Source: CAZUAQ01 sp964618455 (GTDB lineage Bacteria; Planctomycetota; Phycisphaerae; UBA1845; PWPN01). From it: a stretch of DNA of 64,000 bases. Each line of letters starts with the position of its first letter. Position 1 is the first letter of the stretch. The translations under genes and the position numbers were made by a program. The DNA lies in the NCBI GenBank assembly GCA_964618455.1, contig CAZUAQ010000030.1, positions 8,790 to 72,789 of the forward strand. The letters are read 5' to 3'. Below the pieces are notes generated by a model. The model was given only the letters and a program-made list of their open reading frames with translations. It made no database searches and was not told the origin of the DNA. Of this stretch, positions 1-9,009 are shown one piece after another.

Positions 1-1732
1 CACGTTGTTCGACGAGGTCGACCAACCCCCTGTACTTGGTCAGGAGATCCTGGAGGTCCTTGAAGGTGTCGGAGAGGGCGTGGAAGTGGTCGCCCACGAA
101 CTGAATGGGCGTGTTGATCTCGTGGGCCACGCCCGAGGCCAGCCGGCCGACAGAGGCGAGTTTGTCCGACTGCGCGATCTGTGCCTGTGCTGCCAGGAGC
201 GCTTCGCTGCGTTCTTCCAGGATCCGTTCGAGATCCTGGAGCGGTGCTTCCGCGACTTCACCGGTTGCTTCCGGCTCCTCTTCGAATTCCAGCGTCACCA
301 GGGTCACGTCGCCTTCGTCGAGCGCGATGCGGGATAAGGTGACGTCGTAGTGGCATTCCGCTCCATCGGTGCAGCGGAACCTCCAATACAGCCTGCAGAC
401 ACCCTCCGCGGCAAGCGTTTCCTGCCATGAAGTCAGCCAGGTCGATGAATTCTCACCGTCGGGCTGAGTGGCGGTCGAGATGTCCAGCCAGGTCTGTCCA
501 ACGAGGTCCGTCCGGACACGATAGCCCAGCAACTCCATGAAGGAACTGTTGCAATCGACAATCTTGTCACCTTCGAGAAAAGCCAGCGGCTCCACCGAAT
601 TGCGGAAGAGGGCGCGGTATTTTTCGTCGACGGTCGGAGGTTGGGCGGAACGTCGAGCCGGGAGGTTTCCGGATTGAGCCTTCCGCCTGAGCAGATGCGC
701 ACCGAGGACCAGCAAGAGAAGTGCCGAGGTGCCCAGTGCGGCGGCGCGTGCCGGGTCGAATCCCGCCGCCGCAAGCCCACCTTCGTCCGTGTTCGCCTTC
801 GGCACCCACACGACGAATGCCGTTGTCTTGTCGGCATGATTCGTCAACGGCTGATTCCGGACCATGAGTACCCGGTTGCCACTCGAGATCTCCTGCCAGC
901 GTCGCCCCGCGCCCGCTTCGGGAATCAACCGGAGTGATGATGAAATTCCATTAAAGAACTTGACATCGTTCGATACGTCAAGCACGTAGCTGGATTGCAT
1001 CGCCTCCTCTTCCACGGCGCTGGTGTCCATCCCCAGTTGCTGCATACGCTCGAGTGTGCTCGACCGGTCTTTCCGTGGTTCTTCCACGAAGAAAGCGGCG
1101 TCCACGCGGTTGTAGGCGATGAATTCCTTCAGGAGGGCATGGTGATCCACGACCGCTTCGATCACCGCGACTGCGCGGCCATGCTGGCGGACCGGGACCG
1201 CCACACTCCAGGTCGACGCGGACCGGTCCACCTCGAATCCGCGCATCGGCCGGCCCGTCGACATTGCATGCGCGATCATCTCACGATGGGACGATGCGCT
1301 CGCGACCTGCCGAAGCGAGGGGTTGGCGCTCCACCAGTACGTTCCCGCCGTACCGTAGATGCGAATGTCGGCGAGCATGTCCAGGGACTGCAAGGCGTCC
1401 CACGTCCCCAGGCGTGTTTGAATGGGGCCGAGATCCCGGCTGTACATGGCCTGTCGGATGACGGGGTGTTCAGCCAGGCCGCGTGCGAAATTCTCCAGAC
1501 GATCGAGACGATCGGACGCCAGTTGGCGGAGTTGCTCATGCTGCTCTTCAGAGCGTTGACGCTGCTCTTGCTTTCGCTGCTCACGCTCCTGCTGGGCATC
1601 AAGGAAGAAGAGGCCCGCGTGTATCACGAGCACGGTGGCGGCGAAGACGCCGAACAGCGACAACGCCGCGTTCGATGAGGTGTTGCTTCGTGATGAATGG
1701 TTGTCCAAACTCCTGCTTCCCATGGATTCCAT
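1..1732 (-). CDS. Membrane sensor histidine kinase, truncated by the window edge
   Basis: Sensor kinase that would autophosphorylate on His and pass phosphate to a response regulator. Reading from the ATG at 1732, there is a short polar N-terminus, a membrane segment at about residues 25-42, a Gln/Glu-rich coiled stretch, an extracytoplasmic sensor region of about 280 residues, a second membrane segment near 330-348, a PAS domain from about 366, and a HisKA box whose phospho-acceptor is His537 in the short motif GVAHEIN (bases 122-124). The ATPase domain lies beyond the window. A second ATG at 1723 is also possible; neither has a strong Shine-Dalgarno site. Family and topology are clear; ligand and partner regulator cannot be told from here. 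Confidence 0.9.
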   Translation of the reverse strand, partial: MESMGSRSLDNHSSRSNTSSNAALSLFGVFAATVLVIHAGLFFLDAQQEREQRKQEQRQRSEEQHEQLRQLASDRLDRLENFARGLAEHPVIRQAMYSRDLGPIQTRLGTWDALQSLDMLADIRIYGTAGTYWWSANPSLRQVASASSHREMIAHAMSTGRPMRGFEVDRSASTWSVAVPVRQHGRAVAVIEAVVDHHALLKEFIAYNRVDAAFFVEEPRKDRSSTLERMQQLGMDTSAVEEEAMQSSYVLDVSNDVKFFNGISSSLRLIPEAGAGRRWQEISSGNRVLMVRNQPLTNHADKTTAFVVWVPKANTDEGGLAAAGFDPARAAALGTSALLLLVLGAHLLRRKAQSGNLPARRSAQPPTVDEKYRALFRNSVEPLAFLEGDKIVDCNSSFMELLGYRVRTDLVGQTWLDISTATQPDGENSSTWLTSWQETLAAEGVCRLYWRFRCTDGAECHYDVTLSRIALDEGDVTLVTLEFEEEPEATGEVAEAPLQDLERILEERSEALLAAQAQIAQSDKLASVGRLASGVAHEINTPIQFVGDHFHALSDTFKDLQDLLTKYRGLVDLVEQR

Positions 1733-2042
1733 CCTGTCAGTGAGACGGCCGAATTCGCCATTCGAGACATTCGCTTCAACCGCCGTGAAAAAGGGCGGAA
1801 AACGACGTTCGAAGGGAGGTCAGGACCGCCTTGATCCCATAAGCGCGTGATGCGTCCCCTCTGAGGTATAACCTTCCTCTCTAACTCGACTAGCGGGCTG
1901 ATTCGCTTGAAATGTAGTATCTAAACAGTTGAGGTCCAACGGGATTGCAGGATCTAATCTCGAACAGCAAGGGCAATTCTCGCTTCCTGGTCCATGGGAA
2001 TTCCGATAATGCCTTGGGCGTGACGATCGTGTCGTCTATGCG
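1733..2042. other. Gene-free stretch upstream of the histidine kinase
   Basis: About 310 bases lie between the kinase start and the epimerase stop. I see no convincing coding frame, RNA gene or strong repeat. It should contain the kinase promoter on the minus strand, but no confident -35/-10 pair stands out. Confidence 0.4.
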
Positions 2043-2933
2043 TCAAGACACGAGCATCTCTTCGATGGTGGCACGGAGAAGATCCTCGCCGCCAAAGGAG
2101 ACACCGAGATCGCGCAGTTTATCGGTCACGATCTGGTGCTTCGGCTGCTTACCGTATTCGGTGATCTGGCTGGTACTGCCGCTCAATTCGCGTGCAACCC
2201 TGGCGACGTGCTCCTCCGAGATGTACATATCGTAGCAGTTGTAGGCCTGTCCGGCGATGCCTTCGACCCGAAGAAGAGTTTCCACCGCGGCGGCCACGTC
2301 GGCGGCGTGAACCTCTTTCCCGCCTCGATTGCTGTCAATGGATTTGCCTGCCTTGACGTCCTGGACCAGGCGATGCCACTTGCTCTTCTCGGCGGGGCGG
2401 GCGAGGCCGTAGATGCCCGTCGGCCGCAACGCGCAGATGTCGTAGCCGGCACCGAGGCCGTAGCTGTGGACGAATTTCTCAATGGCGGCCTTGTGGGCGC
2501 CATAGTGATGCGTGGCCCAGAGGGGGTGAGCCTCGTCGAGGGGGCGATCCTCGAGAATGACCTCGTGGACGGCGCAGGTCGAGATGAAAATGAACCGGGG
2601 GACCCCGGCCTGGCGGGCGGCCTCGATCAGTCGAAGCGAGCCGAGGATATTCGCCTCCACGAAGCCGACCACATCGCCTTCCGCCCCGCGAAAGCCCGCC
2701 CCGGGGCGCTCGAGGGCCGCATGCACGACCGCATCGCAGCCGCTGACGAGCGCCGAAGCGGCAGGGGCATCGTTCAGGGTGCCCTCGAGCCACTCGATCG
2801 CGGCATTTTCAGGAAACCCGCCCCGATCACTGGAGGGGCGGTACCAGCAGCGACAGGAATCTCCCCGTTCAAGCAGATGATTGGCGATGTATCGTCCCAG
2901 AAAGCCCGTTGCGCCCGTGATCGCCACTTTCAT
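2043..2933 (-). CDS. NAD-dependent epimerase/dehydratase (extended SDR)
   Basis: Extended short-chain dehydrogenase/reductase of 296 residues acting probably on a nucleotide sugar or a related small molecule in the cytoplasm. The Rossmann glycine motif GATGFLG is at residues 7-13 and the catalytic pair Tyr144/Lys148 sits in YGAHK; a Ser/Thr of the triad is likely in the FISTC stretch at 116-120. An AAAGGT-type ribosome site precedes the ATG at 2933. It is divergent from the PfkB kinase at 3039 with about 105 bases between. Family is secure; the substrate is not, since the SDR fold covers epimerases, dehydratases and reductases. Confidence 0.88.
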   Translation of the reverse strand: MKVAITGATGFLGRYIANHLLERGDSCRCWYRPSSDRGGFPENAAIEWLEGTLNDAPAASALVSGCDAVVHAALERPGAGFRGAEGDVVGFVEANILGSLRLIEAARQAGVPRFIFISTCAVHEVILEDRPLDEAHPLWATHHYGAHKAAIEKFVHSYGLGAGYDICALRPTGIYGLARPAEKSKWHRLVQDVKAGKSIDSNRGGKEVHAADVAAAVETLLRVEGIAGQAYNCYDMYISEEHVARVARELSGSTSQITEYGKQPKHQIVTDKLRDLGVSFGGEDLLRATIEEMLVS

Positions 2934-3003
2934 TGCAGGTTACCTTTCGTTAATCGCCGTCCAAGGATTCGTTGGATTTCATCATAGGCGTGACAAAAAG
3001 GTG

Positions 3004-3032
3004 TTGGCGAATCGAGGCGAACCCTGTAGACT
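3004..3032 (+). promoter_or_regulatory. Candidate sigma70-type promoter for the PfkB gene
   Basis: TTGGCG (3004-3009), 17 bases, then TAGACT (3027-3032). The ATG begins at 3039, six bases after the -10, so transcription would start at or next to the start codon. No Shine-Dalgarno sequence is present, which fits a leaderless mRNA. Confidence 0.4.
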
Positions 3033-3038
3033 TCCGCC

Positions 3039-4019
3039 ATGCGAGCGGAACGCGTGGATCTCGTGGGCCTCGGCGTGGTGGCGGTGGACGATATCCTCTA
3101 TGTGGATTCCTACCCGGAAGCCAACGCCAAGGTACGCATCCGCGAGACGCATCGAGTCGGAGGTGGGCGATCCGCGTCAGCACTGGTCGCGGCGTCACGC
3201 TTGGGCATCTCCTGTCGGCAACTCGGCTATCTTGGGGACGATGAATTCTCTCACTTCGTTCGGGATGGACTTCTTTCTCACGATATCGATCTTTCCTGCG
3301 TGCAGTATGACGCGGAGGCCCGGCCTCTGTATGCCATGATCGTGGTGGCTTCCGACACTGCCTCGCGGGCCGTTTATGTGAATTATGATCACGTGCGTCC
3401 ATTGATCCCCGATGAACTCGACCCTCACTGGCTGGCCGGTGCGAAGGTGCTGCTCGTCGACAACATGTACGAACCGACGCTGCAGCCTGCCCTGGAACTG
3501 GCACAGCACTCGGGATTGCAGACCGTCAGTGATATCGAACGTCCGTTGCCGGGACTCCCTGAGATCCGCAAGCACATCGATCACTTTGTCTGCGGTATCG
3601 ATCTGGCGCGAACCGTGAGCGGATTCGATGATCCCGGGGAGGCTTGCCTGGCCCTGTTCGAGTCTGGTCTTCATCGCACCGTGGCGGTGACCGCCGGCGA
3701 TTCGGGCTGCTACTGGATTGATTCCTCAAAGCCGGTCCTGCAGCATGAGCCCGCCCACGACGTCGAGGCGGTCGATACGACAGGGTGCGGCGATGTGTTT
3801 CACGGCGTCTTCTGTGCCGGGCTGATACGGGGGTGGTCGATCGACGTGATCATGCGTTATGCCAATGCCGCCGGCGCAATCAAGGCGACGCGACGTGGAG
3901 GGTGGCAGGGGTCACCCACGCTGGAAGAGATTGAAGCGCTCCTGGACCAGGCCACGGCCCAACCTGCCGACGAGCGCGGCTACGCCGTTCCCGCCACGCA
4001 AACAGATCCGACGCGTTAA
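3039..4019 (+). CDS. PfkB-family carbohydrate kinase
   Basis: ATP-dependent sugar or nucleoside kinase of the ribokinase superfamily, 326 residues. The N-terminal substrate region carries the GGGRSASAL glycine motif (41-49), the counterpart of the ribokinase GGxxxN signature. The C-terminal signature DTTGCGD is at 246-252, with Asp252 as expected catalytic base and the preceding glycines forming the anion hole. It stands alone on the plus strand, divergent from the epimerase and convergent with the glycosidase at 4065. The start has no ribosome site, but a promoter-like pair ends six bases upstream. The phosphorylated substrate cannot be assigned. Confidence 0.88.
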   Translation: MRAERVDLVGLGVVAVDDILYVDSYPEANAKVRIRETHRVGGGRSASALVAASRLGISCRQLGYLGDDEFSHFVRDGLLSHDIDLSCVQYDAEARPLYAMIVVASDTASRAVYVNYDHVRPLIPDELDPHWLAGAKVLLVDNMYEPTLQPALELAQHSGLQTVSDIERPLPGLPEIRKHIDHFVCGIDLARTVSGFDDPGEACLALFESGLHRTVAVTAGDSGCYWIDSSKPVLQHEPAHDVEAVDTTGCGDVFHGVFCAGLIRGWSIDVIMRYANAAGAIKATRRGGWQGSPTLEEIEALLDQATAQPADERGYAVPATQTDPTR

Positions 4020-4064
4020 CGCCGCAAGGACGCGGCAACATGTTTTCCCCCCCCCCCAAGGGCT

Positions 4065-6041
4065 TCACTCGAGGACCACGGTTGCCATCGGACCCGTCCA
4101 TGCCAGGCGGTAGCTCGAGCCCTCGCGCGAGATTCGCAGATCCTCTGGAAAGATAGCTCTGAGTTCTCCCTTATCGGCCGGCAGGCGCAGTGACGCCTCC
4201 GCGCGATCACGCAAGTCGAAGCCGCGCGCCAAGAGATTCACGAGCATGCCCTTTCCATCCCGCCGATCGATACGCCACCAGCGCACGGCGTCACCGCTTG
4301 CCTCCACGCCGACGGAATCGCGGAATCGCCCGCGCAGAAAGTAGTCGCTCTCCTGCTTGCGGATCTGGATCAGACGTTTGAGCATCCACACGAATTTCGG
4401 CTTGGAGAGATGGCGGATGTTGAAGTCGAACGGCTTGCCCTGACCGTAGGTGTGACACATCATCTGGATATCGTTGGAGATGCCGGTGACGATCGCGTCG
4501 GGGTAGGTGTAGAGGTACTGTTCCGGCAGCGAATCGCCCGCCGTCCACCAGCCTTCCTCGCCGTGGCCTTCGTGGACCTCGTAATATTGGCCGAAGCGCT
4601 CGTTCGTGCCCTCGCCCCAGACGAAGAAGTCCGGGTCCTTCGACCGGTGGTACTCGTGAATACGCTTGAGCATCCGCTCCGTCGGCGCGATCCAGTTGCT
4701 GGCGGGGGTGCGATGTTGATGTGCCGGGTTCCAGTAGAAGTTGGCCGGGGTGCAGGAGGTCTGGTCGATCTGGGCGGCGTTGTTACCGTAGAGGTTGAGC
4801 ATGCGTTGAAAGTTATCGAAGAGTGCGTCCTGGTAGATCTCGACGCTCGGGCATGCCACGTAAAAGAGATGCCCCGCGTAGCGTTCGGGGTAGGGCTCCA
4901 GTTCTTCGTTCAGGGCGTAGGCGCGATAGCCGCCGTGTTCGGCATTCCAGTCGGTATCCGGGTCGATGAGTCGACCGTTGGTGTAGAGCACAACGTGCCC
5001 GCCGCGCGATTTCACCTCGTCCATGGCGGCGCGGAGTTCCTCGGCGGTGCCGTTGTTCGGCGAGGGATACCGCAGTGGGTAGTTGTTGTCGAAACCACCC
5101 TGGCCCCAGGAAAAGATGTGCAGCACGTTCAGACCGAGTTCCTCGACCTTGTCGTACAGCATCGGGATGTCCGTAAAGCGGAAGGGGGGATCCTTGCGCG
5201 CGCCCTTGAACGACACCTGCATCCAGCCGTGGAAGCTTTCGCGCATCCACGCCGGCGGCTCCGGTGGCTGGAAGACCTTGCCCATGCGGCTGCGGTACAG
5301 ATCGGCCGCACCGTGCCAGCCTCCCGGCAACACCGCCACGCCGCACGTCGGCGATTCCCACGCGCCTTCCTTCAGAAAGGGAAACCACACGCAGGACAAT
5401 CGCATACCGCCATCGATGTTCTTGCCGCTGTGCTCGAAGGTTTCGTCGCCGGTGCTGTAGGCGGAGATGTAATAGCTGCGTCCGGCATGGTAGAGCACCA
5501 TGTACTGCATGCCGAGCGTGGCAGGATAGCGATACGCCGCCTCACCTCCGAGCCGTCCGCCGATGACGCGAGTCGGGTAGTACATCGCGTCGCCCATCGG
5601 GTGAGCCATCAGCAACGTGTCATAGTGATAGGTCGGTGTGACGTCGATGCAGGGAAACTTCACCCGTCGGATCTCCAGCCTGCCGGAGGTTTCAACCGTG
5701 ATTCGTCCTTCGACCTCCTCGTTGGCACGATGCAGATGGACACGCACCTTCAGTGCCTGCGGCCAATCGGAGGGTGGTTGTTCGAAAGTCAGATGCGTAT
5801 CCGCCCCCCGGGCTTCCTGGGTGATGCGTTCGAAATCCCACGGCGACAGGACGCGATCCGACTTGTCGTAGCGGTTCCAGGTGGTATGCAGTTCGAAGAG
5901 GGGACGCTGACGATCATATTCAATGATCGATTCGCCGACGCCGAAATCGTAGAGCAGGGGGGCATGCGATTCGGCAGAGGCTTCCATCAAGGGAAGCCAC
6001 ACGATTCCCAATAGACCGAGCCGACATGCTCTATCTCTCAT
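4065..6041 (-). CDS. Secreted DUF6259-type glycoside hydrolase-like protein
   Basis: A 658-residue exported protein with an N-terminal signal peptide (cleavage near residue 24, after the SAES region), an N-terminal beta-sandwich-like domain of about 250 residues, and a central TIM-barrel-like domain recognisable as DUF6259, a family related to alpha-glycosidases. Candidate catalytic carboxylates are Asp426 in QIDQTS at a strand end and Glu477 in WGEGTNERF; this pair is inference. A small C-terminal beta domain closes the protein. It follows the M16 peptidase gene by 35 bases on the same strand and is probably cotranscribed. A run of eleven C (4047-4057) lies just after its stop. Confidence 0.75.
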   Translation of the reverse strand: MRDRACRLGLLGIVWLPLMEASAESHAPLLYDFGVGESIIEYDRQRPLFELHTTWNRYDKSDRVLSPWDFERITQEARGADTHLTFEQPPSDWPQALKVRVHLHRANEEVEGRITVETSGRLEIRRVKFPCIDVTPTYHYDTLLMAHPMGDAMYYPTRVIGGRLGGEAAYRYPATLGMQYMVLYHAGRSYYISAYSTGDETFEHSGKNIDGGMRLSCVWFPFLKEGAWESPTCGVAVLPGGWHGAADLYRSRMGKVFQPPEPPAWMRESFHGWMQVSFKGARKDPPFRFTDIPMLYDKVEELGLNVLHIFSWGQGGFDNNYPLRYPSPNNGTAEELRAAMDEVKSRGGHVVLYTNGRLIDPDTDWNAEHGGYRAYALNEELEPYPERYAGHLFYVACPSVEIYQDALFDNFQRMLNLYGNNAAQIDQTSCTPANFYWNPAHQHRTPASNWIAPTERMLKRIHEYHRSKDPDFFVWGEGTNERFGQYYEVHEGHGEEGWWTAGDSLPEQYLYTYPDAIVTGISNDIQMMCHTYGQGKPFDFNIRHLSKPKFVWMLKRLIQIRKQESDYFLRGRFRDSVGVEASGDAVRWWRIDRRDGKGMLVNLLARGFDLRDRAEASLRLPADKGELRAIFPEDLRISREGSSYRLAWTGPMATVVLE

Positions 6042-6076
6042 ACGCTATGCATCCTTCCCTTTGAGTCCGGAGCCCC

Positions 6077-8827
6077 TCAGTCCTCGAGCGTATCCATGCT
6101 CCGCCGTTCGACCTGTCCCAGATTCGCCAGTTCACCCTCCAACGCGTCGGCATCCCCGACCACGACGATGGCCAGACGCGATGGGTCCAGGAGCGATCGT
6201 GCGGTCTCGGCAGTGCATTGAGGATCCTCCAGGGCTTCGACCGCCGCGAGGTAGTCCGCGTACCAGTCCTCGGGCAGGTCCCATACCTTCAGGTTCCACC
6301 ACGCGTCCGCCACCTGTGCCGGGGTTTCCAGCGAGAGCAGGAAGCGGCCGACGATCGCATCGCTCGATGCTTCCAGTTCCGCCCGGGTCAGACCCTCGTC
6401 GCGCAAACGCTCGACCTCGGCCAGCGCGGCATGGATCGCCTGCAGTGTGCGATCTGTCCGTGTGAACGTGCTGATGCGGAAGCTGGCGGTTTCGCGCTCG
6501 ACGTCGACGTAGCCGAATGCGCCGTAGGTCAATCCTTTATCAATACGCAGCGAACGGTTCAGCCGCCCACTGAAGGACTCCCCAAAGGCGTGGCTGGTCA
6601 CGCGCGTCACGGGGTAAGCCGGATCCTGCCGCGACATCGCGATCAACTGACCGAGACGAAGTTCGCTTTGCACAGCCTCATCGCGATCGATCAACAGGAT
6701 TTTCTGGGGCGTCATCTCTGGTGCTGCTTCGAGCGCGCGTGTTTCGACTTTCGCCGTCCAGCCGCCGAAGTGTTTCTCTGCCAGAGCATACGCTTGATCC
6801 GCGTCGATGTCGCCGGCGAAAACGAGGCAGGACTCGGAAGGAGCGTAATGGGTAGCGTGGTAACCGATCACGTCCTTACGCGTGATCGCTTTCAGCGAAT
6901 CGGACGTACCGCCCGCCGGTCGTGCCAGGTAATACGAGCCGAAGAGGAGCTTGTTGAATGCCCGGGTGGCGGTGGTGCTGGGGTTCTCCTCGTTGATGGC
7001 CTCACGGGCGGCGGCCCGCTCCACGAAGCCCTTCACTTCGTCTTCGGGGAAGACGGGTTCGCGAACGATTTCCGAAAGCACTTCGCACGCCAGGTCACGA
7101 TGATCGCTCAGCGTCCACATGCGGATGCCGGTGTCGTCATGCTCGACCACCTGTGCGAGTGACATGGCATGGAAGTCGATGAGTTCCGCCAGCGCATCGC
7201 CATCGCGCGATGTCGTGCCGCGACGGAGAAGATTCGCGGTCACGTACGCCAGCCCGGTGCGATCCGGTGGATCGTGCTTCGCCCCGACCAGCATGTTCAG
7301 CGAGATATTCAGGGCGGGTACCGATCGATCCGTAAACACCACCACGTCCAAACCGTTGCTCAGCGTTCGCTTCTCGGCCTTGGGCAGCTTGACCGGTTCG
7401 GGCTTGTCTCCATGCGGCATGCCGTCGGGCTGAGGCAGATCGAGCACGCCGGTCGGTTTCTCCGACTGGTCGGTCGACGCCTCGGCGGGTGGAAGATCTT
7501 CATCCGGGCGGATGATGATGCTGACACGACGATCCCCGTCGAAGAGCATCTTCGCCGCGCGATTCACGTCCTCGACTTCCAGGTCACGCAAGCGATCGAG
7601 ATCGGTATTGACGCGGTTCACGTCACCGAGCACGACTGCCGCGTAGCCGAGATGATCGGCCAGACCGCGCACCGTGCGCTGTTCGCGTACGTACTCCGCC
7701 ACTGCCTGGTTGCGGGCCTTCTCGACTTCCTCGGGCTGAACGCCTTCTTCGAGCAGCAGACGGATCTCCTCGATCAGGGCCTGCTCGCCCGCATCAATCG
7801 ACACGTCCGGTTTGAGCGTCGCCGACATCACGAAGAGCCCGTCCTGCTCGAGGGCGTAATCGTGAGCGAATACACTCACCGCCACCTGCTTACCCTGCAC
7901 GAGGTGGCGGTACATGCGGCTGCTCTGGCCCTGGGTCATCAGGCGGGATAGCAGATTCACCGCCATGGCGTCCGGGTCGCGATTGGACGGCCCGCGATAG
8001 GCCATCACGACGCGCGGCGACGGCGCGCGATCCAGCACTTCCACGCGCTTCGGTCCGTCGATCGGCGGTTCCTCGATCGACACCCGCTCGGGCTCATTAC
8101 CCGGCGGAATCGCGCCGAAATAGTGCCTCGCTTTGGCAAGCACATCTTCATGCGTGACGTCACCAACGACCACCAGTGTGGCATTGTTCGGCACGTACCA
8201 GGTGCGGAAGAATTGTCGCAGTTCGTCGACCGTCGAGGCGTCGAGATGCTCCATGTTGCCGATGGGCGTCCACTGGTAAGGGTGCTTCTGGTACACGGCA
8301 GAGAAGAGCGTCTCGTACAGTTTGCCGTACGGCCGATTCAGGTAGCGCATACGCCGCTCTTCCTTGACGACCTCGCGCTCGGCCTTGAATCCGGCTTCAT
8401 CGATCTGGAGCCCGCCCATACGCTCCGCCTCGAGCCAGAGTGCCAGGTCGAGTTGCGTGGCGGGGACTGTTTCCCAGTAGACCGTCTGGTCGAAGCTGGT
8501 GTAGCCGTTCACCCGTCCGCCGTGGCGCTGGAGATACTTGAAATGATCCTGCGGCCCGATGCGATCGGTGCCGCGAAACATCATATGCTCGAACATGTGG
8601 GCGAAGCCCTGCCGCGCCGGATCTTCGTTCTTGCTTCCGACGTGGTACCAGACCTGGACGTTGACAATGGGCACGCGCGTGTCCTTGACGGTCAGCACGC
8701 GGAGTCCGTTGTCCAGGGTATCATCCGAAAACGCGATGGGACGCGTCGTGTTCGCTTGGTTCATGGAAACTCCCAACAGGAGGGGCAGGCTCAACGCGAG
8801 GGTGGCGGTTGCACGTTTCATTCGCAT
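6077..8827 (-). CDS. Secreted M16 family zinc metallopeptidase (pitrilysin/insulinase type, two-lobed)
   Basis: Zinc endopeptidase of 916 residues with a signal peptide (about residues 1-25). The inverted zinc motif HMFEH occupies residues 77-81 and the third ligand is expected at Glu157 in KEER, the usual 76-residue spacing. The length and repeated fold show that both halves are fused: an active N-terminal M16 half and a C-terminal half beginning near residue 470 that lacks HxxEH, as usual. It probably acts in the periplasm on small proteins or peptides. The start ATG has no ribosome site, but TAGAAT lies six bases upstream on the minus strand, so a leaderless transcript is possible. Next gene is the DUF6259 protein, 35 bases downstream. 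Confidence 0.93.
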   Translation of the reverse strand: MRMKRATATLALSLPLLLGVSMNQANTTRPIAFSDDTLDNGLRVLTVKDTRVPIVNVQVWYHVGSKNEDPARQGFAHMFEHMMFRGTDRIGPQDHFKYLQRHGGRVNGYTSFDQTVYWETVPATQLDLALWLEAERMGGLQIDEAGFKAEREVVKEERRMRYLNRPYGKLYETLFSAVYQKHPYQWTPIGNMEHLDASTVDELRQFFRTWYVPNNATLVVVGDVTHEDVLAKARHYFGAIPPGNEPERVSIEEPPIDGPKRVEVLDRAPSPRVVMAYRGPSNRDPDAMAVNLLSRLMTQGQSSRMYRHLVQGKQVAVSVFAHDYALEQDGLFVMSATLKPDVSIDAGEQALIEEIRLLLEEGVQPEEVEKARNQAVAEYVREQRTVRGLADHLGYAAVVLGDVNRVNTDLDRLRDLEVEDVNRAAKMLFDGDRRVSIIIRPDEDLPPAEASTDQSEKPTGVLDLPQPDGMPHGDKPEPVKLPKAEKRTLSNGLDVVVFTDRSVPALNISLNMLVGAKHDPPDRTGLAYVTANLLRRGTTSRDGDALAELIDFHAMSLAQVVEHDDTGIRMWTLSDHRDLACEVLSEIVREPVFPEDEVKGFVERAAAREAINEENPSTTATRAFNKLLFGSYYLARPAGGTSDSLKAITRKDVIGYHATHYAPSESCLVFAGDIDADQAYALAEKHFGGWTAKVETRALEAAPEMTPQKILLIDRDEAVQSELRLGQLIAMSRQDPAYPVTRVTSHAFGESFSGRLNRSLRIDKGLTYGAFGYVDVERETASFRISTFTRTDRTLQAIHAALAEVERLRDEGLTRAELEASSDAIVGRFLLSLETPAQVADAWWNLKVWDLPEDWYADYLAAVEALEDPQCTAETARSLLDPSRLAIVVVGDADALEGELANLGQVERRSMDTLED

Positions 8828-9009
8828 AGGGAGATTCTAGCTGCGATCTCCGCCGGCGGAAACTTGGGCGAAAGATCCATCATTCGAGCCGCTTTGAGGG
8901 CAACGCTATTTCGATTCTGGCGATTCCTGACAGATATCTTGCCGAATCTCCTGCTCGATCGTTATCCTGCGAGATCGTGAAACGAGAACACGTCCCCAGG
9001 AGAAGGCCC

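Noticed and set aside
4410..6014. Plus-strand open frame of 534 codons
   Set aside because: It lies wholly antisense to the DUF6259 gene, has no recognisable domain or ribosome site, and its composition is that of a GC-rich shadow frame.
8977..9009. Upstream GTG start for the three-domain fusion
   Set aside because: It would put an Arg-rich extension before the signal peptide, while ATG 9010 has AGGAG at ideal distance.
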